Assembly: GCA_008921705.1 (NCBI GenBank)
Contig: VFFE01009197.1
Span: 263,257-327,256, forward strand
DNA from: Burhinus oedicnemus
Taxonomy: Eukaryota > Chordata > Aves > Charadriiformes > Burhinidae
Reading direction: 5' to 3'
DNA: 64,000 nucleotides
In this document: positions 13,046 through 25,800 of the stretch, piece by piece
Layout of the letters: each line of letters opens with the position of its first letter
How positions within the stretch are numbered: the stretch's first letter is position 1
The notes under the pieces: model-generated
The model's input: the letters and a program-made list of their open reading frames with translations, nothing else
Told to the model about the DNA's origin: nothing
Database searches by the model: none
Program-made: the position numbers and the translations under genes

Positions 13046-14095
13046 AATTTTTGTCTATATGTCTCTTAGCTAATTTCTTTGGAGCAGATGTTCTGTTTTG
13101 GTTCATTATTGTTCTGTACAAGGCAGAGTGGGATTCTAGTCTTTCTGAAAAAAGACTTAGGATGCAGCCAACTGATTAAAAAGAAAAAACCAAAACCTCT
13201 TCTCAATACGTATTCCCTAGAATTAAAACTTGTGAGAAAAGAACGATCTCGGAGAATGGCAGGGAAACCTCTGGCTAGAAGTATGTTAAAAGGGCTGTTG
13301 TTGAGGAAGGAACCTGGGCTCTGATCGGACCCTCAGCTAGCACAAGGCTGAAACCACATCTGTACGAAATGTGGGTTGCTCCTGAGGTCACATTATGAGG
13401 AGTGCCTTTAATGAGAGTGCTTTGTTTCAGGCATACACCGTTTAAAACAGGTAGATAGTAATTACATTGGGGTGACCGACTACCTCAGCATAGGTAGTGA
13501 AAATTCATTTCATAACGCTTTCACAGTTTTTAAATTTTAACTGATACATAACACAATTGGGGGTAAAGTGGAAAACAGCAATGCCCAAGGCAAGATGAAG
13601 AAGCTGTTAGAAACAAGTGAGCCACCTTACAGTGTTATGCTGAATTTTTCCAAATATTCTAGTTGTATGTAATGACTTCTGCCTAACAGGGAGGTAACAT
13701 AGCTAGGTGTCCTGAAAGTTGCCTGCAAAAAACTCCAAGTTTACCACCTGTACCAACACCACAGACTTGGGGCAGGGGGAATCACTCTCGGATGCTGAAT
13801 TGACAAAAGCAATGAATTTGGAAACAAAGTCTTTAGCCTGAAAAACTAAATTAAGGCTTCCCCAAGCCGTCCAGCCAGTCATCTCAGCCAGAGTGCTTTG
13901 TTAAGGCAAGTTCTTGTACCTGACTGAACAAGCATTACTTTAATTGGCTCTGGCTTATCTCCAAATATGTTGTTATTAAGTGCTGTATCAATTACTTGAC
14001 CTTTATTTATAGCTCATGAGATACAATTGAATGTTATTCATAAATACAAAGGCACTGAAGCTCAACTATCACATCTTAATATGTACTTGTTTAAC

Positions 14096-14170
14096 CAGTT
14101 ATAATATATAATAATTTAAATACATATTTTATATAATTATTAATTTATATAATTTTGGTGATTTATATAC
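14096..14170. repeat. AT-rich low-complexity patch
   Basis: This run of about 75 bases is almost entirely A and T, with repeated TATAAT, TTAATTTATAT and ATATAATT words. It looks like low-complexity DNA rather than a functional element. Confidence 0.75.
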
Positions 14171-15069
14171 AAAATTGAATTTAGTTCACATTCTTTTCAT
14201 TTTGTCTTGTTTTCTATGTGTATAGATTATTACATAGGAACTACTTATAGCCTATAAAGCATACATAAAAGAAATGGTTTAAATCAGTGCCTTTGCTTTT
14301 CCTTGAAAAATATTTTTGACAAGGTGATTTATTTCACCATTTGCATTTGCCTTGCTGGTGGGATGTTGTACTCTTAGTGTATATGGATACATGTCTTTGA
14401 TATGCATGTATTCTGGTATTTCTTAAGTGTTCACTGTGTTCTTCAGACTCTTGTTTTCTGTCTTTTTATACTTCTCAGCTTTTCTTCAGTAGACTATGAT
14501 TTGAAAAAGAAAATGTTTTCCTTGTCCTACCTAGTTAACTAGTGTGATTGATGAGCATACACGTAAACTTCACCAGGGTTCTGAGTGTGTATCTTTCTGA
14601 ACCTCATTAAGAATTTGACCCCACGTCTGAAAATTCATTATTATTTTCCTATTATATTGAATACAAACCAAATGAAATAGTAAGAAGTGTCGCCAGAGTA
14701 TTTATCTGACACATACACATAATTCCAGGCGATGTATGTTGTATAGGAGGTATGGGTATAATGTACTGTTGACCAGCGATGTGATACTTGCCTCTGGTTT
14801 AAATGCAACTGCATTGCTCTCCTGTGCTAATTTTCATTAAGGCTACATCAGGATTCTCTGTGCTGTGTCCATAGGTGGATTTTAGCGTTACAAGTAATTC
14901 TAATATAGCATGTATCAAAAGTGTGTTCTTACTAATTAATAGATGCATTATGACATAATTGAAGGGCAATTTGAAGCGAAAAAGTAAACTATAGCTTGTA
15001 CCTCTTCACCCTGTTTGCACATTGTTTATCTGATTCTTTGCTGTCATGCAGTGTTTGATTCTCTACTCT

Positions 15070-15085
15070 GGTTTCCCGGGAAACC
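15070..15085. promoter_or_regulatory. 16-bp palindrome matching an RFX X-box
   Basis: GGTTTCCCGGGAAACC is a perfect 16-bp palindrome. Its inner 14 bases, GTTTCCCGGGAAAC, fit the X-box pattern RYYNYY-N(1-3)-RRNRRY bound by RFX dimers. The core TTCCCGGGAA also resembles the TTCN(2-4)GAA sites of STAT and BCL6. The dyad is seen directly; binding by any of these factors is inference. It stands out in AT-rich, CpG-poor surroundings. Confidence 0.4.
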
Positions 15086-15296
15086 GCTATACTTCTGCAA
15101 AGCTCAAATCAACTATTCCTTGTTTTTCAATTATTATAACTAGAGGATACAGTTAAAGATGTTCTACTCATGTATTTGCCTGACTTCTTTCACAAGATAA
15201 CTAAGACACTCAAGTTGGTTTCAATTTGTGATGTTACCAGATAACATGATAATTGCAGTGGAGAAAGGGGAAGGCTAGAAAGAAAGCAAATCCTAG

Positions 15297-15345
15297 TTAA
15301 AACAAAAAAACAAAACAAACAAACAAATAAAAAAAAAGCGAAGCA
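15297..15345. repeat. (CAAA)n-like A-rich simple repeat
   Basis: An A-rich tract with repeated ACAAA and CAAACAAA words ends in an A9 run. It is simple-sequence DNA. Confidence 0.8.
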
Positions 15346-15739
15346 AAACTGAATGCTAATTTTTATTTCCTCTGTAATAGTTCTAGTTACAAAACAGAAA
15401 ACTTCTGACATTGAAACTACATATTCCTAGCTGGGCATGCATTCTTTTTGAATTTATTTCTATAGTCCAGCAAAAAGACATGTATTTTTCCAGTAAGCTT
15501 ATTTAAAATCTATTTCAGTATTGCTCTGTTTTCTGCACCTGATTATAAATGCATATGTACTTGATTTGACATGGGCAGTTACATTCTGACAATAACATAA
15601 CAAAAATTCATGGTGAATTAAATGGTATTTTGGTTCATTTTAGTTCTCAAATGTATATGTCGATCTATAATTTTAGCAAATAGCAGGGATGTTTTCATAC
15701 TAACATACAGGATCCTGTTGCTAATCAAATCATGTTATT

Positions 15740-15781
15740 AAGACCCTCCCATGCAAATATTGTGTGGTTTTGGAGGGTCTT
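15740..15781. repeat. Inverted repeat with an octamer motif in its loop
   Basis: The arms AAGACCCTCC (15740-15749) and GGAGGGTCTT (15772-15781) are perfect 10-bp complements separated by 22 bases. The loop contains ATGCAAAT at 15751-15758, the exact POU/Oct octamer. The arms are too short for a typical microRNA precursor. The structure is seen in the sequence; its function is unknown. Confidence 0.5.
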
Positions 15782-18700
15782 TTGCACAAAACATTTTGCC
15801 ACAAAGTCTTTTCTCTTACAAAGAATTACTGAGGCACTATGGCTATCTGAAAAATGTTCATTCAAGCTTTACTATTGTGATGAATTGATAATAAAGTCAG
15901 GTTTTTAGGCATGGTCTTTCCATGATTGTAACTGTAACGCTAATTTATTCCTGCACTTCTTATCGTAGTGCAGACAGGGGTTTCCCTGTTCCTGTTATTT
16001 GTATTTAATTTAGGTATTTGTATTTTCAGATGCTTAAATTAGAATGTAACAGTATTTAGTAGTATTCCTGGTTTATGTCAGAAGTTACACTTAGTGTAGT
16101 TACAGTGCGGTCATTGTCCCATTTTAAGACCTGTGTTTCTAATAATTTTTAAAAAATACACATTTTTCGCAGATATCTTTACAAAATACAGCTCCATATG
16201 ATTTCCTCTGAAATGGGAAGGGAATTAGAGTAGATTACATCTGAAGCATTCATATGATGCTTACAATTACTATTGTGTACTTTTGGAGATGAAGGATTAA
16301 TTTGAGAAGTGAAGCCTCTGGGGTATTTCTCAATATCTGGCACAATTTTCACATGCAGTGATCTTCTCTGAGATCTTAAACTCCTTGAAGTTACTCAATG
16401 CCAGTCAACATCTTTGGGTTATAAATTAGTTTGTAATTAACATGATTGAATTTTGACACAAATTCACATGTTCACTTCTTGAGAGCTCTTGCTTGTGTAG
16501 CAGACTTTTCCCAGCTATCCTCAGTAACTTCTCTTGGGAAAATTAGGGAAATTCAAACTTAAGAAACAAGTATGCAGGTATTACAAAATTTGATTCTTAA
16601 CTGGATTGTCTTACACTTGGCACTTCGTCAGTTATCATGTCTCAGGTGTCATTGGTTTCACAGTGCTGTCACATTCCCCTCTTCACAGACAGAGGAAGAA
16701 ATAAATAAAAAAAAAATTGTACCTTCAGCAAATGGGATCCCTATATTGCCCCTTTAGGCCGCTGACTAATGCTGTTTCTTAGGGAGCTTTGTCACATTTC
16801 GCTGACTAGTAGAGAAGAGAGCAAACTTAAACAATGAAGATGTAGGTAATAAATTAACTTTGTATTTATGCTTTGTTGTGTTTTGTTGCTAAGGAAGGGA
16901 TTTAAAAGATCAAAATATAAAAGTTGTATTGGAAGTGGCTTAAATCTATTTTTCACCGTTCAGCAGTCGAATTTCATTCCAATGTATTAAAATACTCATC
17001 TTCAGATATTTGAACTGTGGGATAAAAATAAAACTTAAGTGCAAATTTGGACAGTGGCTTTTGTATGCACTTAGCTCCTAAACTCTGCTAATATGGAGGG
17101 CTGCATCTGACATTTTTTGCTGCTATTAGTTGAAGGGAGGTTTTGTTGTTAATACTTCAGCCGAACAGATAGGGCTTAGTGTTTGTAGAGTGTTATATCG
17201 GGATTTAAACAATGTATTGTGAGTCTTTAGAAATGTTAGGCAAATAAACTAAACCTGAAAGAAGCAGGTTATCTTGCCCTCTGAGTGGTTAGTTGATACA
17301 AGGGACTTAGCATTTTCTGAGTGCTGATGTTATTATTCACCAAATATTTGAATAAGGGAAAAACGAGGAGGGATTTGGCTTGCCTTCACAGATGTCTTCC
17401 GGCTTTCAACACAACAGTAGCCTTTGCTTGTCTTTGTTTCCATGGGTGCATAGGAGTCATAAGAAAGCAATTTAAAAAAATCAACCAAGTAGGGACATAC
17501 AACTGGAAAGTAAACTTGCTTGCAAGACTTCCAATTAAGTTATGACAAATTTTCGTGGATGTATCTGGCTGGCGTTCCCAGAGAAGCCATGGTGGTGGAT
17601 AGGCATCCAAGCTGACCTGAAGCTAATGCTTCCCTCCCTCCTCCACTTTCTTTTCCATGGTGCATTTCTAGGTGTGCAATTCTGGACTGCCAGGACATGA
17701 TCAAGGCTTGTTCTGGTTTGCTTTGGCTTTTTAGTTAATTGGCTAACTGCCTGTGAATCAGAATTGGAGCTGTGGCAGTATGGTCCTTGTGAATGTGGTA
17801 TGAAGATGGAATTCTTTGTTGGAGGGGTTGGTTTTATTTTGCATCCAGAGAGCTGCAGAGAGTGTTCTCTGGCTGCATGCAGATGCAAACCTCTGAGTTG
17901 TATAAGATGCTGACCACAATCTAGCATATTAGAATATAATTGCACATGGAAACTCAAGCCTCTGTTGTATGTGGTGTTTTGAAAATAAAGAGGTAAAACC
18001 TTCTTTGAAAAGGCACAGTAAGTCTTGGATTTTGGAAGTATTTATGCTTTCATGCTGTCTTTGTTTTATTTGTCTTAAAAAGAAAAATATTTATCAATCA
18101 GGGAATAGTTCTTCACTGTGTGCAAGGGGGATTTTCCTAATTAAACGTGTTGGATAGTTGAATATTTGGAGAAAAAAAATCATATGTCATTTGGCTTTAA
18201 AGACATTCTTTTTCCTGCTTGGAGGAAAATAATCTTAGATTAAGAATCTGTCTTTACTTGTTTGGACTTAGTCTTAACTAAATAAAGCAACCTCTCCAAT
18301 GTTTGTTTTGACTGTATTTTTCCTTGTAGTCAAAAAAGTAAGATTATACCTGTCCATTGTTTGATTTACTATAGTGTTTGTTATGGTATTGTTTACAGGG
18401 AAGTCATGTCTTTGAATAGGTATTGAAATCTAGTTTCTAATTAAGATCAAGGTTAACTTAAAGAAAAGGGGCACTTTGCAAAACAGCTCTGATTATAAGC
18501 GATACAGGCTTCATTTGTATGAAGCTGAACAAAAATGATTCTGCTGTTGTGAAGGAAAAACCTTGAGCCATAAATATTTGAAATTTTACAAAGCAATAGT
18601 CTTGATTGTCCTTTGTTCAACAAGAACGTGGTGAAGCATCAAGATTTTTACTTCAGATTACCAATGCAAACCAAGACGTCTTCATCTTCATTCTGAGACA

Positions 18701-19626
18701 ACGTTTCGTAGAATCGTGAGGAGCTGATTTGGTTTTAAAAGCGATTACATTCCACACTTTCACACTTGTATCTAATTTAAAATTTTCTTAAGAATAATCC
18801 CCCAAATCTAATAAGGGCACTGCACTTGGAACACAAAATTTCTGTCTTTCTAAGCATGCAATACTGTCAAATGCAGGAAAGCAAAAGGGTGAATTTAAGC
18901 AGTGGGACACAGTGTCATTGGTTTCTTACTGTTAGTTTACACATACGGTATTTAATTGCACAGTAGTTAGGCAGTCAGTCTGACATGCCTACCGAGAGGG
19001 TGGGATTTTACAGCTAACATCTAGGAGGTACTGGATAATTATATGCAGGAGGAAAATGTTCATACTTTTAGCCTTGATTTGTTTCTTGATGTGTCAAAAG
19101 AAGCTGCAGAGCTTGCAACTGGTTCCTTCTAAGTGGGAGTAATTTTTTGGAGAGCAAAGACAGTGACATTAGTCCAGGCTCAGGAGAAGGTTTAAAATGG
19201 GATGAGTTTCCTTTACGATTGCATGCAAAATATTTTTGTGACGCTTGAGTAATTGAGACCCCAAAAGAGGATGTTGTATTTCAGCAGACACCAATAGACT
19301 GCTCAGGAGACTTAGAGCTGTTTGGGATTGCCTAGAGGAGAGCCGGTTTTGTCTTCTCTGTTACTCTAGCAGATCTGCCTGTCTTACTGTCAGACACAGC
19401 AGTGCTTCAGTAGCCATCTTCCTCCATCCCAGTGTATTGTTCCTCACTTGGGTATGGGTGTTTGCAAGATCTTCCTGCCCTCCTCAAGTATCTGAGGGGA
19501 CTGTACGGAGAAAACGGAGCCAGATTGTTCCTGGAAGCACACAGTTGCAAGGCAGTTGTAGCATGGGAAATTCTGGTTTGATATAAGGAGAAAGGTTGTG
19601 TGCTTTTTGGTGTTGTGTTTTGGTTG
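15782..19626. other. Non-coding DNA, no supported gene
   Basis: I see no splice-flanked coding segment and no clear transposon. The longest ORF, 140 codons on the minus strand at 17535-17957, has no recognisable domain and no supporting splice or promoter context, so I leave it out as probable chance. Confidence 0.55.
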
Positions 19627-19827
19627 TTTGTTTTTTTTTATCATGAGGGTGGTCAAATACTAGACCAAGGACAGAAAGAGGTTGTGGGATCTTCATTCTT
19701 GGAGATATTCAGAATTTAACTGGGCAAGGGCCTGAGCCTTGTTTCCTTGACCCTGCATGGTGTGTGGGTCACAGTAAACGACCTCCAGGTGTCCCTAACT
19801 TCATTTTTTTTCTATAATTCTAAGCAA
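19627..19827 (+). mobile_element. CR1 LINE 3' fragment, diverged
   Basis: The segment follows the CR1 3' region in order: GAGGGTGGTCAAATACT, then GAGGTTGTGGGATCTTC, TTGGAGATATTCAGAATTTA, ACTGGGCAAGGGCCTGAGC and a decayed GACCTCCAGGTGTCCCTAAC, ending near CTATAATTCTA. This is the sense strand of the end of CR1 ORF2 plus its 3' UTR. It has many substitutions and small indels, so it is an old 5'-truncated copy, the usual form of CR1. Confidence 0.85.
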
Positions 19828-22800
19828 AAGTGTAATAATTCTTGGAGAAGAACACACATCATGCATAAATCTGTCATTGTGCTCAGTCCTTGTATTTTGC
19901 TAAGCTGGCACTTCCGAAAGTTTTAATCACTTACAGCATTTGAACTATACTGAAATCTCATATTGAGCTTAAGTGTTTAGCCATGCTTTTTAGTTAGCAG
20001 AAGTAAGAGTTGCCCTTGATTGTATTGCTTAATTAAATTTAATTTTTGAATATAATTTTTATAAAAATCATTTGAATACTTTGTAGTTCATAGATTTGAA
20101 TGGAGTTGATGGCATGGAAGGGTAAATGGGTTTGCTACAATAGAAATGAGCTAATTTAGCAGATGGCTAAACATTCAGAAACTTTCTAACTTGGCTATTT
20201 TTAAATATAAAGCATGATATTACAACATAAGTATTAGCATCCACATCAATTGTTATGGAATACTACTTCTGAAATTGGCAACTGTGCTGACACATGTAAA
20301 AAACAAAAACAAAGCCAAAAACCAACAACAACAAAAAAACCAAAACAAAAAGCTCTATGTTTTGCTAAACTTCAGCTTAATAATTATTAGAGCTATCTCT
20401 GGTCTGACAGACCTGCTGTTTTCACCTGTAATAAAGCTGCTGTTTCTGTTTTGTCAGGACAAACAGTTTTGGAAGATAATTGCTGGTCCAAATTAAAAAA
20501 AAAAAAAGTCCTACTGGACAATTGTTCCCATCTCTGTCTTTCTTTTTGAAGAAGTAATTTATGTTCACAATGCTAGTGATTTCTCCCGCTAGGAAGAGAC
20601 CAAGAATTGTTGTTGCATATCAGACTGAGGCTTCTGTTTGGGCATGGTAGGACTACCGAGCGCCTAAATCTCTGGAAGCAGAGCTGACCATAACTTGTCA
20701 TCAAGACATGCTTGTCATCAATTTTTTTATGTAAGTTAATAACCGTGTACCATAAACCTCGGTTTTGCAAAAAATTGCCTTAAAAATAATTGTGCTAGAC
20801 CACATTACTGTTGGATTTGAACAGCTTGTTCACAGGTTGCTGCTTTCTGTCCTTAGACACAGTGTCGCTTAGAACTGTGTTGAACAAGTCTAAACTATGT
20901 TGAAACTGTGTTTAGTAATAAACATACAAAACCAGTTTTGAACAAGTTGAAAATCTTACAAGGAAGCCAAAGGAAGTTTTGCTGTCGACTTACATATACA
21001 GTAATAAGGTTCAAGCCTTCCTTGATCAGTTTGAAAACTGACTCGACTTTTGTGATTTTTGAGATAAACTAAGGAGAGTACCTTGACTGAATGGTAGCAA
21101 TTTTGGTGAACTCAATAGTTGCATAATTTCACAAGCTCCGTTGTAATCTAAATAACCTGTTCTTCATACAAATCGTGCGCAAGAGAAGTCATATACTTCA
21201 GAAAAAATATATTAAGCTGTGTTGAGAAACTGATAAAAAGATCCTAATTTAATGTCTACAGCTACAGTAAAAACTTCAGCGATTTATAATATACACGTCT
21301 GACTTTTTTATTTTGTGAAACTGGATTGTTCTAATGCACTGTATCTTGTAGAGTAAATGTCAAGCTGTGCACTTTTGAATTAACAGTGCTAATTGCTGCA
21401 CTGATTGAAAATGTGAGAATTTACATTCATCCGCTGTGATTAATGTACAATATTCTTTGGAAGTTTAGTATGATGCTATGCGGTGTTGAACAATCAATTA
21501 AATTTATGAATTATTTGGGAACATTTTTGAGTTTCCCTTTCAGAGTTTCACAACATGAATAATTGAAAATTGGTTCTTGCTATCCCTGTTGGAAATAGAA
21601 TATGAATTAGATTACTTTTTCCAGATTAACTGGGAATGAAGCTTTAAAAAATACAATTGGGTGTAAACTATACAAGACTTGTTTAAGCTGTAGTTTTTTT
21701 AAATCATACACAGAACACTAAAAAAGCATGGATAATGTGTCCTAGCACATTAGTTTTTTGTGTCTCAGTATGAAATGGCTTTCAGTTTACTTGGAAGACT
21801 TGCGTTCAATACTCAGTTTGTGTATCTAAATGCAGTATGTATGCATATGCGAAGTACTGTAACTTTTCTATAAAGTAAAATGGTGAAAAAATCTTAATTT
21901 TCTGAACTAAATTTCAGAATGCGTTGCGGTATTGTGTTGTGTACTCTTGAAATGTGTAAATCTTAAAACCAATGTTAAAATCAGTTATGTGGTCTTGCTT
22001 AACCTAGCAATAGATACACTATTTTGTAGAAACACATACAATTGACTTCAGCTACTTTTAACTATTTGCCTCAGGCTACTAAATTAACTTTTCCATTCTC
22101 TGAATAGTTACCCTGACAAGAAGTCCCTCTGTTTCCTGTTCTTAATTCTTGCCTGACTGCATGGATTGAACTGTGCGACTTAACATTAAAATGAGGCGGT
22201 GTGTGTTCCTTCCCAGTCATAAGACACATCACCCTATTCCAGGAAACACCACCCACTATTGTTTCCAAGACTTTGCAGATCTTATGTACATTAGTTAATT
22301 TAATTGTGATACAGTAATTGAAACCAGAAGTTCTTTTGCTCCCCACAAAAACTGTGTTATCTTTTTTAGAACATACCTGGAAATTTAAAACCCAATTAAA
22401 GTATTCATATATTTAGCATTGTTACAAGTAGACACAAAAATGCGTTTCAAAATTATATAGAAATTTTAGCATACCTATATTGTTGATATCTCAACACAGA
22501 ACATTTGGTTCTTCTTTCTGTGTGACTGGTTGTTAACACTGAGTATTCTTAGATGGGATAAACACACAGTTGTTATTTTAAGTTAGTAATTCCACATTAA
22601 CAGAGCCATCCCTGCAGCTTTTTAGAATGTTGAATATTATTCACTGATTTCTTACTGACCATCAGCTTACAGATGGTGAGTCTTTTTTTTTCAGAGCAGT
22701 TTACACCTCTGACAATTTTTTTTAATTTTGCATTTTAAGGAAAAAAAGTGGGTTTCGTTAGTTCTCAAATAAAAAGGAAAGGAGACTTTAAGATGAATTA

Positions 22801-25800
22801 AATATTAAGAGTAGAGAATACGTGCTGGTCTTTGTGCCTGTAATGGAGACAGCAAGGTGTGGAAATGGGTCTTTATAGAATACCTTGAGCTTTCAAAGGA
22901 CTGTAGAAATTGAAATTCTGGAGAATTCATGCATGTAAATAATCCTGCAAGATATAAACAAGATTACAAGGAATGGTGGACTTTTATTAATCTTTTAAAA
23001 ACGTTCATGGAAGACTTCTAAGCACTGTTAAGTGGTTGCACTAAGGATCTGCGTTCAGTTGATCTCTCCACCTATGCGCTCTGCAAATAGGTCAAATTGT
23101 GTATGTATGAGAAATCAGTGCTGCCTTTTCTCTTCTTCCTGCAAGCCTTCAGATATCCACACACCTCAACTTCTAATTCTATCTGTGATTCTAAAAGAAC
23201 TTTGAAAATAGCAAGTTATCATAGTATGTTGTGTGTTGAAAATGATAACGAGACACAGTGCAAAAAACCTCTCATTTTCCACTTTAATTATTACTTAGTA
23301 CTTTCAGAAAGTAGTGATAATAATACCTTCGACAATTTTTTTGGGGAGGGGGCTCCTTGTTTTTCATTGAAGCAGTAGAATTAATTTTTGAAAAAGAAAT
23401 ATTATTGCTTATCTTGTAAAGGATTCTTTCTCAAGGGGAAAACCTTGCTAAGTTCATGAACTTCTTCCAGCAGTAGGATTAATATCTTGATGTGCCAGAT
23501 TTATCAAAGGCATTATTCCATTAGTGAAGATGAGAAAGAAAATGTGAATAGCATTTCAGTACTGCTAAGTCTTTACAAGCTTCTGATTCAAATGCTTGCA
23601 TTAACAAGCATGTTGTATAATGAAATCTGTAGAACATGTTGCAGTGCTGTATTACCTCTGCCAAGGAGCATCATTGTGTATTTCAGCTGAAACGGTATGC
23701 CAAATACTGAGATGAGTCTGTGAGTCTGAAAATAAATATTTTGATTGGCCATGTCTTTAAAATGTGTTTTAATTGATTTTATTAAGACTGGCATTCTTCC
23801 AAAACTGCTGCACAAACACTTGGGGATCAGATCCTTCATCATTTAAATAAACGCCAAAATTCCAATTGACTTCAAAGAGAGCAGAATTAAGGTCTTGGTC
23901 ACCAAAAGACATGTTCTGATTTTTGTCTCGTAAACAGGAGGGTCATGTGTGACGGTTTGTTTGAAAGACAGAAACAAGTACCTGGGTAAGCAAGTCTTCT
24001 TCATTCGAGTCGGCACTGAAGGCGTGTATTAGTTTGCTCGGGGAAGGCAGCCTAATGTTAAAGGTGTTCTCTCTCATTATATATACTGTTAAGCCATCAA
24101 GTACTAGCAGCTTGCACTTAACAAACAAACTTCCTTTGGTGCTCCAATTGTCCAAATTATTGATTGCTTCTATCTTTAAATCATTGTGGTGATTCTCAAT
24201 CTTGCGTTTGTGATGTGGAACAGTTAGCTAGTGGTGAAATAGCTGGGGCAGTCTGAGGAATAAGCAGAGCAAGGTTTGTAGAGAAGGTAATATCTGGCAT
24301 TAGACGCACTGACATAGTTGGAAAAGCAAGAGAATCTTTTGACATTCAACATTTATGTGCAAAGGAAAATCTACAAGATTTAGGCTGGTTGAAGCTGAAT
24401 CATTTGCTCTGAGACCGAATAGTAGAGTTTCTCCTTGGTGTCAGTGTCATCCAGTCATTTCCATTTCCCTTTTTTTTTTTTTCCTGTTAGGAACTGGGTT
24501 TAGGTTCTGTTTGATTTTTTTGTTCTTCAAAGGTAGGTCACTTTCCTAAATCATTTCACAGTGCAAATTCATGAACAGTTACATTGGCCATCGCTGAAAG
24601 AATGAGAATCTGCGGCAGTAGGCAAGAGCGAGCAAGCAGAGAGCTTGTTGGGCTGATTTATCTGCCAAAGCCTACATCTCACCCAGGCTACAGCTGGAGT
24701 TCAAGTTTATCAGATGATTGGAGAGAATTAAGTGGTCAGGCTTAAATGAGGAATGTGAGCTCAGAGATGGTTTGATTTGATGGGAAGAGATGGATGATTT
24801 TATGAAAACTGTTTTGTTGTTGATAACTGGATGCTTATCATATTCCAGACAACTTTGGGTGCTTTTCATTTGTCTGAAGACTATTGGCTGTAATACATTT
24901 TCTGGAAAATTTGAGATGAAAAAAAACCCCCTGCCTAACTATAGCTCCTTATTAACTTGCTCCTCCCAAATTCTCTGCATCTCCTCTCCCTTCCTGTGTC
25001 TCACTTTCTCTTCTGAATCAACGATGGCAGCAGTACCCATTTATAATTTTCTAGTTTAAACATGATTTTCCTGCATTGTTCCAAGCCACGCACCATTTTT
25101 TGTAGCTGCACTGATTTAGAAGATCATTATTTTTGCTTCTTCATGCTACTGTTCACAACTCAGTTAATATATGGTATCTGTAAGAAATTATGCATTTAAG
25201 AATCATAGCTTGAAGAGAAAATCACAGATAGTTGACACTTTATCAGTTGATACTCTACCCAAAACGCTTTGAATGTAGTGATGTATCAGTAAATAAGTCA
25301 GAATATTCTGTTTGCAGGAAGATGGGTAGCCAAAAGGAGCACTGATAACAACAGTGAGGCTTTGTAAGGTGCGCTGATTCCATCCATAGGTAGTACACAG
25401 GCCTTAGACTACAGTGGGAACTCAAGAAACAGCTTTCTGATTAGCTTGAACGTGTCTTAGCAAATGATGACATCATGACAGGAGTCCTGGAGAGCTACTA
25501 GAACATAGTGGTTTTATACCAGTGAGCACTGAAGAAAAACAGTAATGCCAATTTTAATGATTTTACTTTCTGCTGCCAGTTCGTGTGTAGTTGTTTGATG
25601 GCTAGATATCGTGCAGCAGAGGGGAGCAGGACAGCATCTTTGAAGACAGTCCGATACTTGTGGTGACATGTGCCATGAGGCTGAGCCTGCAGTGCTGTGG
25701 GATGAGGTGCTGACGAAGGCTGCACTCGGATTTGGCTACTGTGGCTCAGCTAACAGATGGTAACATCTGACTGTGCTAAGTGATACAAGAACGTTCCTGG

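Larger units (their letters stand above)
7985..15069. other. Non-coding DNA, no supported gene
   Basis: This long stretch lacks recognisable exons. Several ORFs of 60-124 codons lie at 8055-9664 on both strands, including 8990-9364 with a GTAAGT donor word near 9331. None has a domain I recognise or a convincing acceptor. A possible ancient MIR piece lies near 12975-13045, and 14096-14170 is extremely AT-rich. Blocks such as 13880-14060 lack repeats and look unremarkable, although they might be conserved. Confidence 0.5.

Noticed and set aside
17535..17957. 140-codon minus-strand ORF as a gene
   Set aside because: No recognisable domain, no splice or promoter context, and several other frames are open nearby. 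Best explained by chance.
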